From Neorhizobium huautlense (GTDB lineage: Bacteria > Pseudomonadota > Alphaproteobacteria > Rhizobiales > Rhizobiaceae), in assembly GCF_030811685.1 (NCBI RefSeq), contig NZ_JAUSRF010000004.1, positions 248,001-312,000 on the forward strand: a stretch of 64,000 bases of DNA. The letters are read 5' to 3'. The translations under genes were made by a program, and so were the position numbers. Numbering within the stretch: position 1 is the first letter of the stretch; each line of letters opens with the position of its first letter. The notes beneath the pieces are model-generated. The model saw only the letters and a program-made list of their open reading frames with translations, had not been told where the DNA came from and made no database searches. Positions 46,302 to 55,045 of this stretch are shown here, piece by piece.

Positions 46302-46351
46302 TTCAGATATCGTTAATATAATGATTGAGTTTTCGTGTATTGCACGCAAAA

Positions 46352-46386
46352 CGTGAAAACCCGCCGACAAGCAGCGGGTTTCACTG
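46352..46386 (-). terminator. Probable terminator of the alcohol/aldehyde dehydrogenase genes
   Basis: On the minus strand AAACCCGC pairs with GCGGGTTT across a 9-base loop, followed by TCACGTTTTG. It lies about 45 bp beyond the alcohol dehydrogenase stop. Confidence 0.65.
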
Positions 46387-46430
46387 GAACTTCCAAGGCA
46401 GCACGCGAGAGCCTCTTGCCTGCGAAAACG

Positions 46431-47576
46431 TTAAAAGCAGTCGCGAAACAGGGTTTTGGTATTCTCCAGCGTTAATGGAACCGGATTTCCGCCGGCACTC
46501 GGGTCCTCGATCGCCATGGCCGAAAGCTCGTCGATCCGATCAGGAGCTATTCCCATCGCTGTCAGCGTATCGGGCACGCCGAGTTCCGACCGTAACGACA
46601 GGACGTAATCGTAGAACCCGTCGAAGCCGCCGGAAATGCCGAGATAGGCGGCGGCGCGGGCGATCTTCTCCTCAATGGCCGCGCGATTGAAGCGCAACAC
46701 GGCCGGCATCACCACCGCATTGGTCATGCCGTGATGAGTGTTGTAGACGGCGCCGATCGGGTGTGACAGTGCGTGGATGGCGCCGAGCCCCTTCTGGAAA
46801 GCGACAGCGCCCATGGCAGCGGCCGCCATCATGTTGCTGCGCGCCTCGATATCGGTGCCTTCATGATAGGCGCGCGGCAAAAACTCCTTCACCAGCCGCA
46901 TGCCCTCCAGCGCGATGCCCGCCGACATCGGGTGGAAGAAGGGGGAGGAATAAGCTTCCAGGCAATGCGCGAACGCATCCATGCCGGTGCCGGCGGTGAT
47001 CACCTTCGGCATGCCGACCGTCAGTTCCGGATCGCAGATCACCACGCCCGGCAGAAACTTCGGGTGAAAAATGATCTTTTTGACATGCGTCTGCGAATTG
47101 GTGATGACCGAGGCGCGACCGACTTCCGAACCGGTGCCCGCCGTGGTCGGCACCGCCACGATCGGCGCAATGCCCTCCACCGAGGCCCGCGTCCACCAGT
47201 CGCCGATATCCTCAAAGTCCCAGACCGGTCGGGTCTGGCCGACCATGAAGGCCACGCACTTGCCGAGATCCAGCCCCGAGCCGCCGCCGAAGGCGACGAC
47301 GCCGTCATGGCCACCATCGCGAAACGCCTTGATACCAGCTTCGAGATTGATCTCGTTCGGGTTCGGATCGACCTCGGCGAACATGGCCCGGCCAAGCCCC
47401 GCCTCTTCCAGCACATCAAGCGCCGTCTGGGTGATGACCATGGTGGACAGGCCACGATCGGTGATCAGTAGCGGCTTTTTCATGCCCAGCGACTTGGCGG
47501 CCTCAGCCAGTTCCCTGATCCGGCCACGGCCCATCTTGACGGCGGTGGGATAACTCCAGTTGGCAACGATGTTCAT
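46431..47576 (-). CDS. Iron-containing alcohol dehydrogenase
   Basis: The 381-residue group III dehydrogenase has the NAD-binding GGGSGLDLGK (97-106), VPTTAGTGSEV, and metal ligands in GTGMDAFAHCLEAY (Asp 200, His 204) and HALSHPIGAVYNTHHG (two His). It oxidises a primary alcohol to an aldehyde. Its start overlaps the aldehyde dehydrogenase stop by four bases, so the pair acts as alcohol to aldehyde to acid. The substrate is inferred from the cluster, possibly a gamma-glutamyl amino-alcohol. Confidence 0.93.
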   Translation of the reverse strand: MNIVANWSYPTAVKMGRGRIRELAEAAKSLGMKKPLLITDRGLSTMVITQTALDVLEEAGLGRAMFAEVDPNPNEINLEAGIKAFRDGGHDGVVAFGGGSGLDLGKCVAFMVGQTRPVWDFEDIGDWWTRASVEGIAPIVAVPTTAGTGSEVGRASVITNSQTHVKKIIFHPKFLPGVVICDPELTVGMPKVITAGTGMDAFAHCLEAYSSPFFHPMSAGIALEGMRLVKEFLPRAYHEGTDIEARSNMMAAAAMGAVAFQKGLGAIHALSHPIGAVYNTHHGMTNAVVMPAVLRFNRAAIEEKIARAAAYLGISGGFDGFYDYVLSLRSELGVPDTLTAMGIAPDRIDELSAMAIEDPSAGGNPVPLTLENTKTLFRDCF

Positions 47577-48958
47577 GCTGTAACCTTCTTCAGGTGGTAT
47601 GATTTCGGACGCGTGAGATTGTGGAAACCGAGGACCGAGAGCGAGCCGCCACGACCGGTCTGCTTGACGCCGGTCCAGACCAGCGCGGGATCGAGATAAT
47701 CGGCACGGTTCATGAAGACGGTGCCGGTTTCGATCTCGGCACCAATACGCGACGCCCGCTCGACGTCCTTGGTCCAGAGCGATGCCGTCAGCCCGTATTG
47801 GCTGTCATTCATCAGCGCGAGCGCTTCGTCATCGCTTTTCACCTTCATGATGCCGACGGCCGGCCCAAACGTCTCTTCGCGCATGAAGGCCATGGAATGA
47901 TCGACATCGGTCAGCACCTGCGGCGCCAGATAGGCACCGCCATCATCGGCCGGGAACAGCTTTGGATCGACCAGCGCCTTTGCACCCTTGGCAACGGCAT
48001 CGGCCACCTGTTCGCGCACCAGTTTGGCAAACCGCTTGTTGGCCATCGGCCCGAGCGTGGTATCCGCATCCAGCGGATTGCCGAGCTTGTAATTGGAAAC
48101 CCAGGCGACCGATTTCTCGACAAAGGCGTCATAGAGATTTTCGTGCACATAGACGCGCTCGATGCCGCAGCAGCACTGGCCGGAATTGAAGGTCGCACCA
48201 TCCATCAGCGTGTCGACAGCGGCCTCGAGATCGGCATCCTCCATCACATATCCGGGGTCCTTGCCGCCAAGCTCCAGCCCGAGACCTGTAAACGTGCCGG
48301 CCGCCGCCCGCTCGATGGCACGCCCGCCCTCCACCGAACCGGTAAAGTTGACGAAATTGAACGAACCGGCCGCGATCAGCGCAGCACTCGTCTCGTGGTC
48401 GAGAAAGACATTCTGAAACACGTCCTCCGGCACGCCGGCTTCGACAAAGGCGCGCACCATGCGCTCGCCCATCAGCAGTGTCTGCGCCGCATGTTTGATG
48501 ATCACCGTATTGCCGGCCATCAGCGCCGGTGCCACCGTGTTGATGGCGGTCATGTAAGGGTAATTCCACGGCGCGATGACGAAAACCACGCCATGCGGCT
48601 CGCGTTCGATGCGGCGGGCAAAGCTTGCGCTGTCCTCCACCTCGATCGGCTTCAAGGCATCGGCGGCGATGGAGGCGACGTAATTGGAGCGCTCGTTGAA
48701 ACCTTTGAACTCGCCGCCATAACGCACCGGTCGGCCCATCATCCAGGCCAGTTCCGGCACCACCTCGTCCACCATCTCGTTGAGGCGGGCGACACCTTTC
48801 AGAACCAGCTGCACACGGTCTTCCAGCGGCATTTTCGCCCAGCTTTTCTGCGCTTTCCGGGCACGCTCCACCGCAGTCTTTGCCGCATCGAAAGAGAGCA
48901 CCGGCCGCTCGGCATAAACCGAACCATCGATCGGCGAAATGCATTGGATCATCGTCAT
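47573..48958 (-). CDS. NAD(P)-dependent aldehyde dehydrogenase
   Basis: The protein of about 461 residues has FVIAPWNYP (127-134), the general-base Glu in GLGLELGGKDP (229), and the nucleophile Cys in NSGQCCCG (262-264). ETFGPAVGIM lies in the cofactor end. It oxidises an aldehyde to an acid. The start MTMIQCISP at 48958 is preferred over 48976, with GGGAG a dozen bases ahead. Coupled to the iron alcohol dehydrogenase by a four-base overlap. Confidence 0.93.
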   Translation of the reverse strand: MTMIQCISPIDGSVYAERPVLSFDAAKTAVERARKAQKSWAKMPLEDRVQLVLKGVARLNEMVDEVVPELAWMMGRPVRYGGEFKGFNERSNYVASIAADALKPIEVEDSASFARRIEREPHGVVFVIAPWNYPYMTAINTVAPALMAGNTVIIKHAAQTLLMGERMVRAFVEAGVPEDVFQNVFLDHETSAALIAAGSFNFVNFTGSVEGGRAIERAAAGTFTGLGLELGGKDPGYVMEDADLEAAVDTLMDGATFNSGQCCCGIERVYVHENLYDAFVEKSVAWVSNYKLGNPLDADTTLGPMANKRFAKLVREQVADAVAKGAKALVDPKLFPADDGGAYLAPQVLTDVDHSMAFMREETFGPAVGIMKVKSDDEALALMNDSQYGLTASLWTKDVERASRIGAEIETGTVFMNRADYLDPALVWTGVKQTGRGGSLSVLGFHNLTRPKSYHLKKVTA

Positions 48959-48991
48959 TTCCAGAAAAACTCCCAAAATTCAGCAGGCATA

Positions 48992-49408
48992 TCAGCAGGA
49001 GAGCGTGCGGACATGGCCCGCAGCACCGTAGTCGAGGATTGCACGGTCACGCGTGACAATGGTGAGGTCGTGTTCGCGCGCGGTGGCGATAAGGATGCGG
49101 TCGATCGGGTCTTTGTGAATGGGCTGCGGAAGACGACAGGACGCAATGAAAATATCGGCAGTCACGGCCTGCTCTGACACCTTTCCGTCACGCCTGAAAT
49201 CATCGTACCAGAGCTTCGCATCGTCTTTTTCGTATACCCGTCCCCTCGCCACGAGCATGGCCATCTCCCAAGCCGTCGCGGCAGATATGTAGATTGGAAC
49301 GCCACTTACGCGGCATGATGCAATGGCATCCGCAGCAGAAGCGGCCAAGCGTTCATTCTGGCTGATCCAGATCACCGCGCAGGTATCGAGCAGATAGGGC
49401 TTACTCAT
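48992..49408 (-). CDS. PIN-domain ribonuclease toxin (VapC-like)
   Basis: The 138-residue PIN protein has the acidic residues expected for metal-dependent RNA cleavage: Asp in YLLDTCAVIW, Glu in AATAWEMAML, Asp in KDPIDRILIATA, and Asp in VTRDRAIL. It overlaps the upstream HTH gene by eight bases, the normal antitoxin-before-toxin order. It sits just upstream of the aldehyde dehydrogenase gene in the same direction. Confidence 0.9.
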   Translation of the reverse strand: MSKPYLLDTCAVIWISQNERLAASAADAIASCRVSGVPIYISAATAWEMAMLVARGRVYEKDDAKLWYDDFRRDGKVSEQAVTADIFIASCRLPQPIHKDPIDRILIATAREHDLTIVTRDRAILDYGAAGHVRTLSC

Positions 49409-49883
49409 TGTAGAGCTTCTCACCCCACTCATAATCCCAGTCCATCGGCGCCGTCAGATCGACACCCGGCATGACTGTTATCGTCCCCTTCATGCAGCCG
49501 AAGGCCGGATGTAATTCCACAATGCGTCCGTCCTGCGTCTCCATCCAGCGCTTGCCGTCCTTGTAGATGATATCATCCTCGGTGAACCATTTGATCGCGG
49601 GATCAAGCGCGGGCGGACCGCTCGTCGCTGCATAGGATTCCTGCTTCTTTTCCGAGAAACCGAACACCGCTTCCTCACCGCGGCGATGCAGAGCGACAAC
49701 ATTCAGCGGCACGCGCAGAAACGCCGAGACCCCATCCTGCTCCTCGGCGCTCATCTTGCGATCGCCCTTCAGCATGCGCGAAACGGAACTCGGATCGAGT
49801 TTGAGAAATTTGGCAAGCTCGCTGCTGGAGGCGCCGATTTCCTTCAGCCTCGCATAAAACCAGTCGCTGTCGATCTTGGTCAT
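49401..49883 (-). CDS. XRE-type HTH antitoxin-like protein with C-terminal domain
   Basis: The 160-residue protein has an N-terminal helix-turn-helix (LKEIGASSSELAKFLKLDPSSVSRMLKGD, about 10-38) and a C-terminal half of about 90 residues with HPAFGCMKGTITVMPGVDL, which resembles a SpoVT/AbrB or cupin-free domain of unknown type. It probably neutralises the PIN toxin and represses the pair. The start MTKIDSDWF at 49883 is chosen over 49907. Unusually for a VapB, the DNA-binding part is XRE-like. Confidence 0.8.
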   Translation of the reverse strand: MTKIDSDWFYARLKEIGASSSELAKFLKLDPSSVSRMLKGDRKMSAEEQDGVSAFLRVPLNVVALHRRGEEAVFGFSEKKQESYAATSGPPALDPAIKWFTEDDIIYKDGKRWMETQDGRIVELHPAFGCMKGTITVMPGVDLTAPMDWDYEWGEKLYNE

Positions 49884-49966
49884 GGCGTCATCCTCGAAAG
49901 CCCGCATTCAACCTAGGCGATCATCGATAAAAACTCAACAATCCCGCTGGGTCGATTGCGGTTTCC

Positions 49967-51337
49967 TCATGCCCTTTCGAAACCACGCGCCACTTCCCAG
50001 TCGGTTACCCGCCGGTCGTATTCCTCCTGCTCCCAGCGCGCCGCCCGCGTGTAATGATCGATCACGTCATCACCGAAAGCGGCCCTCAGCATGGTCGATG
50101 CGGTCATCACCTCGGTCGCCGCCCGCAAGGTCACCGGAATTTCGCGCACGTTCTTGATGCTGTAGGCATCGCCGACGAAAGCCGGCTCGAGCGCCATCTT
50201 CTTTTCGATGCCCTCGATCCCGGCGGCAATCAGTGCCGCCATGGCGAGATAGGGGTTGAGGTCGGCGCCGCCGACGCGGCACTCGACACGCACCGCCTTG
50301 CTATCCTCGCCACAGAGGCGGTAGCCAGCCGTGCGGTTGTCCTTCGACCAGACCGCCTTGGTCGGCGCGAACGTGCCGGCCACGAAACGCTTGTAGGAAT
50401 TGATATAGGGCGCCAGAAAATAGGTGATCTCGCCGGCATGGGCGAGCAGCCCCGCCATGTAATGCCGCATGGTTTCCGACATGCCGCACTCACCGTCCTT
50501 GTCGAAAAACAGCGACGTCTTGCCGTCAGCGCTCCATAGCGACTGATGGATATGCGAAGAGGAGCCTGCGGCATTGTAATGCCATTTTGCGAGGAAGGTG
50601 ATGGCCTTGCCCTTCAAAAAGGCGATTTCCTTGCAGCCGTTTTTGACGATCACATGCCGGTCGGCCATGGTCAGCGCATCGGTGTAACGGACGTTGATTT
50701 CCTCCTGGCCCGCCGAGGCCTCGCCCTTGGAATTTTCCACCGGAATGCCAGCCCCTTGCAGGCCTTTGCGGATTGCCCGCATCACATCCTCTTCCTTGGT
50801 GGTCTGAAAGATGTGGTAATCCTCGTTATAGGCGCTCGCCAGTTTCAGGCTGCGATAACCGGAGGCCTGCGCCTGTTCGTAGGTCTGGTCGAACAGGAAA
50901 AATTCGAGCTCCGTCGCCATGAAGGCCTTCATGCCCATGGCTTCAAGCCGCGCCACCTGCTTTTTCAGGATGGCACGCGGCGAATGCGGCACTTCCTCAT
51001 GGGTGTGATGGTCGAGCACGTCGCACAAAACCAGCGCCGTACCCTCCAGCCAAGGGATGCGGCGTAGCGTCGAAAGATCCGGCTTCATCGTATAGTCGCC
51101 GTAGCCGCTTTCCCAACTCGTCGCCTTGTAGCCACCGACCGTCTCCATCTCGATATCGGTGGCAAGCAGGTAGTTGCAGCTATGGGTCTCCTTCCAGGCG
51201 CTTTCGACGAAAAATTCCGCCTGGAAGCGTTTGCCCATAAGCCTTCCCTGCATGTCCACCTGACATGCCAGAACAGTATCGATAACGCCTTCAGAAACGT
51301 CGGCCTTCAAGTCTTCGAATGTGTATGCGGCGGTCAT
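49967..51337 (-). CDS. Glutamine-synthetase-family gamma-glutamyl-amine ligase (PuuA-like)
   Basis: The 456-residue protein has the GS beta-grasp and catalytic domains: MATELEFFLFDQTYEQ, GEASAGQEEINVRY, AAGSSSHIHQSLW (the GS nucleotide region), FAPTKAVWSKDNRTAGYR, and RVECRVGGADLNPYLAMAA. Divergence from assimilatory GlnA, together with the neighbouring amine permease, points to ligation of glutamate to an amine rather than ammonia. The start at 51337 follows GGGGAG by five bases. The toxin-antitoxin pair separates it from the dehydrogenases. Confidence 0.9.
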   Translation of the reverse strand: MTAAYTFEDLKADVSEGVIDTVLACQVDMQGRLMGKRFQAEFFVESAWKETHSCNYLLATDIEMETVGGYKATSWESGYGDYTMKPDLSTLRRIPWLEGTALVLCDVLDHHTHEEVPHSPRAILKKQVARLEAMGMKAFMATELEFFLFDQTYEQAQASGYRSLKLASAYNEDYHIFQTTKEEDVMRAIRKGLQGAGIPVENSKGEASAGQEEINVRYTDALTMADRHVIVKNGCKEIAFLKGKAITFLAKWHYNAAGSSSHIHQSLWSADGKTSLFFDKDGECGMSETMRHYMAGLLAHAGEITYFLAPYINSYKRFVAGTFAPTKAVWSKDNRTAGYRLCGEDSKAVRVECRVGGADLNPYLAMAALIAAGIEGIEKKMALEPAFVGDAYSIKNVREIPVTLRAATEVMTASTMLRAAFGDDVIDHYTRAARWEQEEYDRRVTDWEVARGFERA

Positions 51338-51415
51338 GCAGCTCCCCGATATGCTCGGATTGTTTGACATGTCGACCGGCGGCATGTGTGCCGCCGGTCC
51401 TCACGTTTGCTTTTT

Positions 51416-52930
51416 TCAGGCACGGGCGGCAGCGGCAGCCACCGCCTTCTCCTTGTGCTCCAGCGCAAATTCCTCTTCCGGCGACAGGATCAGCTTGTGG
51501 CGACCGATCAGCGCGAAATAGGCGATGGCAACGGCGAACCACACCGCGACCCAAAGAACGCCCTTGGTGAAATTGGGGTCCTGAACCTGATAGACCAGCG
51601 TCACGCAGGCGATGATCACCGTCAGCGCCGCGCCCGGCACACCGAGCGGCGAGCGGAACGGCCGCTCGATATTCGGCAGATTTTTCCGAAGCAGGATGAA
51701 GGAGATCGCCTGCATGATGTAGGAGAACATCGCCCCGAACACCGCCATGTTGAGCAACACCGCGCCGATAACGCTGCCGCCAGCTTCCGCACCCAGCGCA
51801 AACCAGATCACCAGCATGACCGCCAGACCGGTGCCGGCACCGGTGAGCATGGCGATATGCGGCGTCTTGAAGCGCGAATGGGTGATCGACAGCGCGGTCG
51901 GGAAGTAACCGGCGCGCGACAGCGAATAGATCTGCCGGCCCTGCGCATAAAGGATGGTGTGGAAACTGGCGATCAGGCCCGTCAGCGCGACGAGACCGAG
52001 AACCACGACGCCACTATCGCCATAAACGGCCTTGAAACCGTCGAGCAGCGGTTCCAGTGCGGAACCGAGATGGAAGGCACCGACGCCCGGCAGAGACGGG
52101 TTGAGAAGCACGATCATGAAGGCGGAAATCATCAGAGTGATGATCCCGAGAATGATGCCCTTGGGCATGTCGCGTTTCGGATCGACGGATTCTTCCGCCG
52201 CCAGCGGCAGCTGCTCGATGGCAAGAAAGAGCCAGACGGCGAAGGGCAGTGTTGCCAGCACACCGGAGAAACCGAAGGGGAACCAGTCGCCATTGCCTTC
52301 CGGCAGTTCCACCGCCGCACCATCCGGTCCGACGCCGATATTCAGCGCCCAGCGGGAAAAATCCATGTTGGGAATGGCGCTCACCCAGAAGAACACCAGC
52401 ACCGCCAGTGACACCAGCGTGATTACCAGCGTCACCTTGAACGACAGTTCCAGACCAAAAATGTTGAGGCTGAGAAACACCGCGTAGAAGAACACCCACA
52501 AAAGCGGCGAATAGGCCGGGTCCAGTCCCAGAATGGTGTTCACGTAAGCGGTGATGAAGGTGACGATGACGGCCGGCGTCAGCACGTATTCGACGTTTTC
52601 ACACAAGCCCGTAATGAACCCGCCCCACGGCCCCATGGCGGTACGGGCGAAGGAATAGGCCGCGCCCGTATGCGGCAAAGCCGGGCTCATTTCCGCAATG
52701 GAAAAGGTGAGGCCGAGATACATGATGGCGATGATGATGCCGGCCACCAGCATGCCGCCCCAACCGCCGGTGGCGAAACCAAAGTTCCAGCCGGAGAAAT
52801 GGCCGGAAACAACAGCGCCGACACCGAGCGCCCAAAGAGACCAAACGCCCGCGTAACGGGATAGATGCCGTTTTTCGAAATAGGATGCGTCAGCCTTCTT
52901 GTAGCTGACCCCTGATGATGAACTTTCCAT
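51416..52930 (-). CDS. Ethanolamine-permease-like APC transporter
   Basis: The 504-residue polytopic protein has about 12 hydrophobic segments. The stretch LWALGVGAVVSGHFSGWNFG, then GGWGGMLVAGI and EMSPALPHTGAAYSFAR, is close to the EAT/ethanolamine permease branch of the APC superfamily. It should take up a small amine with H+ or Na+. It precedes the PuuA-like ligase by 78 bp in the same direction, so substrate import and glutamylation are probably linked. The start MESSSSGVSYKK at 52930 fits the family length. Confidence 0.88.
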   Translation of the reverse strand: MESSSSGVSYKKADASYFEKRHLSRYAGVWSLWALGVGAVVSGHFSGWNFGFATGGWGGMLVAGIIIAIMYLGLTFSIAEMSPALPHTGAAYSFARTAMGPWGGFITGLCENVEYVLTPAVIVTFITAYVNTILGLDPAYSPLLWVFFYAVFLSLNIFGLELSFKVTLVITLVSLAVLVFFWVSAIPNMDFSRWALNIGVGPDGAAVELPEGNGDWFPFGFSGVLATLPFAVWLFLAIEQLPLAAEESVDPKRDMPKGIILGIITLMISAFMIVLLNPSLPGVGAFHLGSALEPLLDGFKAVYGDSGVVVLGLVALTGLIASFHTILYAQGRQIYSLSRAGYFPTALSITHSRFKTPHIAMLTGAGTGLAVMLVIWFALGAEAGGSVIGAVLLNMAVFGAMFSYIMQAISFILLRKNLPNIERPFRSPLGVPGAALTVIIACVTLVYQVQDPNFTKGVLWVAVWFAVAIAYFALIGRHKLILSPEEEFALEHKEKAVAAAAARA

Positions 52931-53059
52931 GCCTTCTCTCCTGATCAAAGAAAAAACAGGCGACCGGCCGTGAATGGCCGGGCAGCGCCCCCAGTTCCGT
53001 TCGTGCCCACCGCCCGATATTTCGGTGTCGGTGACATGCAGTGCTGTTTCCCTAGGGTC

Positions 53060-53836
53060 TCAGGTGTCGGCCGTTGCGAGGCTTTCCCGCAAAAGGCCGG
53101 TCAGGAAATCGGCCACGACCCTCTGGTCGACCTCCTCTTCGATCAAATCGTTCCTTATCTCGATCATGACATTCAAAAGCCCGCCCGGCAGAGCGTGAAC
53201 TTCCAGCGTATGGGTCACACCATCGGCGGCCCCGTAAGGTTCATTGCGCTTGATGCGGTAGAGTTTTGTATCTGCTGCCGTCGCCAGCATACGGTCGGCC
53301 AGACGGCTGTCGGCATCATGCAGAATGCCGATCTCCACCTCGCGCTTGCGGCCGTAATAGACCGGCGTAAAGCTGTGTACCGTCACCAGCACAGTCGCCC
53401 TGCCCGTTTCTGTCCGGGCAGCGATCTCTTCAGCAATCCGCTTCTGAAATGGCAGATAGAGCGCTGCGGTGCGACGCGCCTTTTCTGCTTCTGACAGGTT
53501 CTCGTTGCCGGGAATACGAAAGACCTCGCTGACATCACGCATCGCGGCGGGTGATTCCGGCGGACGGTTGCAGTCATAGATCAGCCGTGAAAACCGCTGG
53601 TGGATCAGCACAGCATCGAGGCTTTGCGCCATGAGCTGCGAAACGGCCAGCGCGCCGGGGTCCCATGCGATGTGCGAGGAAAGCGCACCCGCAGACAGGC
53701 CGAGATCGCCATAGGCTTCCGGCAGCCGGTTGGAGGCATGTTCGCAAACCAGCAGCACGTCGCTCAGACCGCCGCTGTTTTCCACGGCAACCGGATCGCC
53801 ATCCGCTTCTGTCAAAACCGCTGACTGAACGAGCAT
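53060..53836 (-). CDS. N-formylglutamate amidohydrolase-family hydrolase
   Basis: The 258-residue zinc hydrolase has the metal-binding VCEHASNRLPEAYG, HIAWDPGALA, SRLIYDCNRPP and TVHSFTPVYYG, which is the HutG/N-formylglutamate deformylase pattern. The family removes an acyl group from the nitrogen of glutamate; hydrolysis of another gamma- or N-glutamyl amide is conceivable here. The start at 53836 is chosen over 53866, with a GGGG stretch ahead. It heads the minus-strand amine cluster. Confidence 0.85.
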   Translation of the reverse strand: MLVQSAVLTEADGDPVAVENSGGLSDVLLVCEHASNRLPEAYGDLGLSAGALSSHIAWDPGALAVSQLMAQSLDAVLIHQRFSRLIYDCNRPPESPAAMRDVSEVFRIPGNENLSEAEKARRTAALYLPFQKRIAEEIAARTETGRATVLVTVHSFTPVYYGRKREVEIGILHDADSRLADRMLATAADTKLYRIKRNEPYGAADGVTHTLEVHALPGGLLNVMIEIRNDLIEEEVDQRVVADFLTGLLRESLATADT

Positions 53837-54007
53837 GCAGGCCCCGCCGCATTCGTTAACGAACATTGAAGAAAAGAATTCTTCACTTTTTGCCGAAGGT
53901 CAATCGTATTCCTGAAAGAATCTTTTCAGAGGCCCCATTGACAGAAACCGCCCGACAATTGTTAATTTCAGCCAAACCGGCAAAGACCGGAGGGGAAAAC
54001 AGCATCC

Positions 54008-54916
54008 GTGCCAGCCACCTCACGCACCGTCTCAGATGTCATACGCCGCGGCTACGACAGCCTGACGCCGACCGAGCGGAAACTGGCGGATAGCCTGCTG
54101 GAGAATTATCCGGTGTCCGGGCTTGGAAGCATAACGGTGACTGCGGAAAATGCCGGCGTCTCGACGGCGACGGTGGCGCGCGCCGTGCAGAAACTCGGCT
54201 TCAAAGGTTATCCGGAATTCCAGTCACACCTGCACCAGGAACTGGAAGCGACGATCTCCAACCCGATCGCCAAACACGATCACTGGCAGGATCGCTGGGC
54301 CGCCCGCGCCCCGGACACCCATATCCTCAACCGCTTCGCCGAAGCCGTCACCGACAACCTGCGCGAAACGCTGGCCGAAATCGATATTGCCGCCTTTGAT
54401 GGCGCAACCGCCCTGCTGCGGGATCTCGATCGGCACGTCTATTTCGTCGGTGGCCGCATCACCGGTTCGCTCGCCGAATATTTCTTCACCCACATGCAGG
54501 TCATCCGGCCGCGCACGACGCTGATTTCCAACAATTCCAGCTCCTGGCCGCAACATGTGCTCAACATGAATGCCGGCGACGTGCTGGTGATTTTCGACAT
54601 CCGTCGTTACGAGCAGGAGATGGCGACGCTGGCGGAAGCCGCCAAAGCGGCCGGTGTCGTCATCGTCTTGTTCACCGACCTGTGGGCTTCGCCTGTTACC
54701 CATCATGCCCGCCACACGTTCAAGGTCCGAATAGAGGCGCCCTCGGCGTGGGATTCCTCGGTCGTTACCCTGTTTGTTGTGGAAGCCTTGATCGAAGCCG
54801 TGCAGAGCGCCGGCTGGGAAACCACCCGCAAACGCATGCATTCCTTGGAAAATCTTTTCGAGCGAAGCCGTCTTTTCCGCCGCTTAGCGAAAAACGATCG
54901 CTCAAATCACGGATAG
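54008..54916 (+). CDS. RpiR-family transcriptional regulator
   Basis: The 302-residue protein starts with GTG. An N-terminal RpiR HTH domain (LTPTERKLADSLLENYP, then NAGVSTATVARAVQKLGFKGYPEF, about 20-70) is followed by a SIS sugar-phosphate-binding domain (HVYFVGGRITGSLAEYFFTHM and VLVIFDIRRYEQE, about 145-260). Such regulators sense a phosphorylated sugar or related ligand. It diverges from the amidohydrolase gene and precedes the ABC importer, so it may control either or both. Confidence 0.92.
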   Translation: MPATSRTVSDVIRRGYDSLTPTERKLADSLLENYPVSGLGSITVTAENAGVSTATVARAVQKLGFKGYPEFQSHLHQELEATISNPIAKHDHWQDRWAARAPDTHILNRFAEAVTDNLRETLAEIDIAAFDGATALLRDLDRHVYFVGGRITGSLAEYFFTHMQVIRPRTTLISNNSSSWPQHVLNMNAGDVLVIFDIRRYEQEMATLAEAAKAAGVVIVLFTDLWASPVTHHARHTFKVRIEAPSAWDSSVVTLFVVEALIEAVQSAGWETTRKRMHSLENLFERSRLFRRLAKNDRSNHG

Positions 54917-54918
54917 TT

Positions 54919-54933
54919 CACTGAAAATCAGTG
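54919..54933. promoter_or_regulatory. Inverted repeat CACTGA-AAA-TCAGTG
   Basis: A perfect 6-bp inverted repeat lies three bases after the regulator stop and about 113 bp before the ABC importer. It could be an operator or a weak hairpin; no T-run follows. Confidence 0.4.
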
Positions 54934-55045
54934 GAAATCCAAGTGTTTGCATTGATGCTTGCGCAGCTGTGCATACTGTCACATTCGATACATGAACCGG
55001 CTCTACGAGTGTCGCCGACACAATCTGAAACTTAAGGAGGATACC

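Noticed and set aside
47621..49177. 518-codon open frame on the plus strand
   Set aside because: Antisense to the aldehyde dehydrogenase, which carries complete catalytic motifs.
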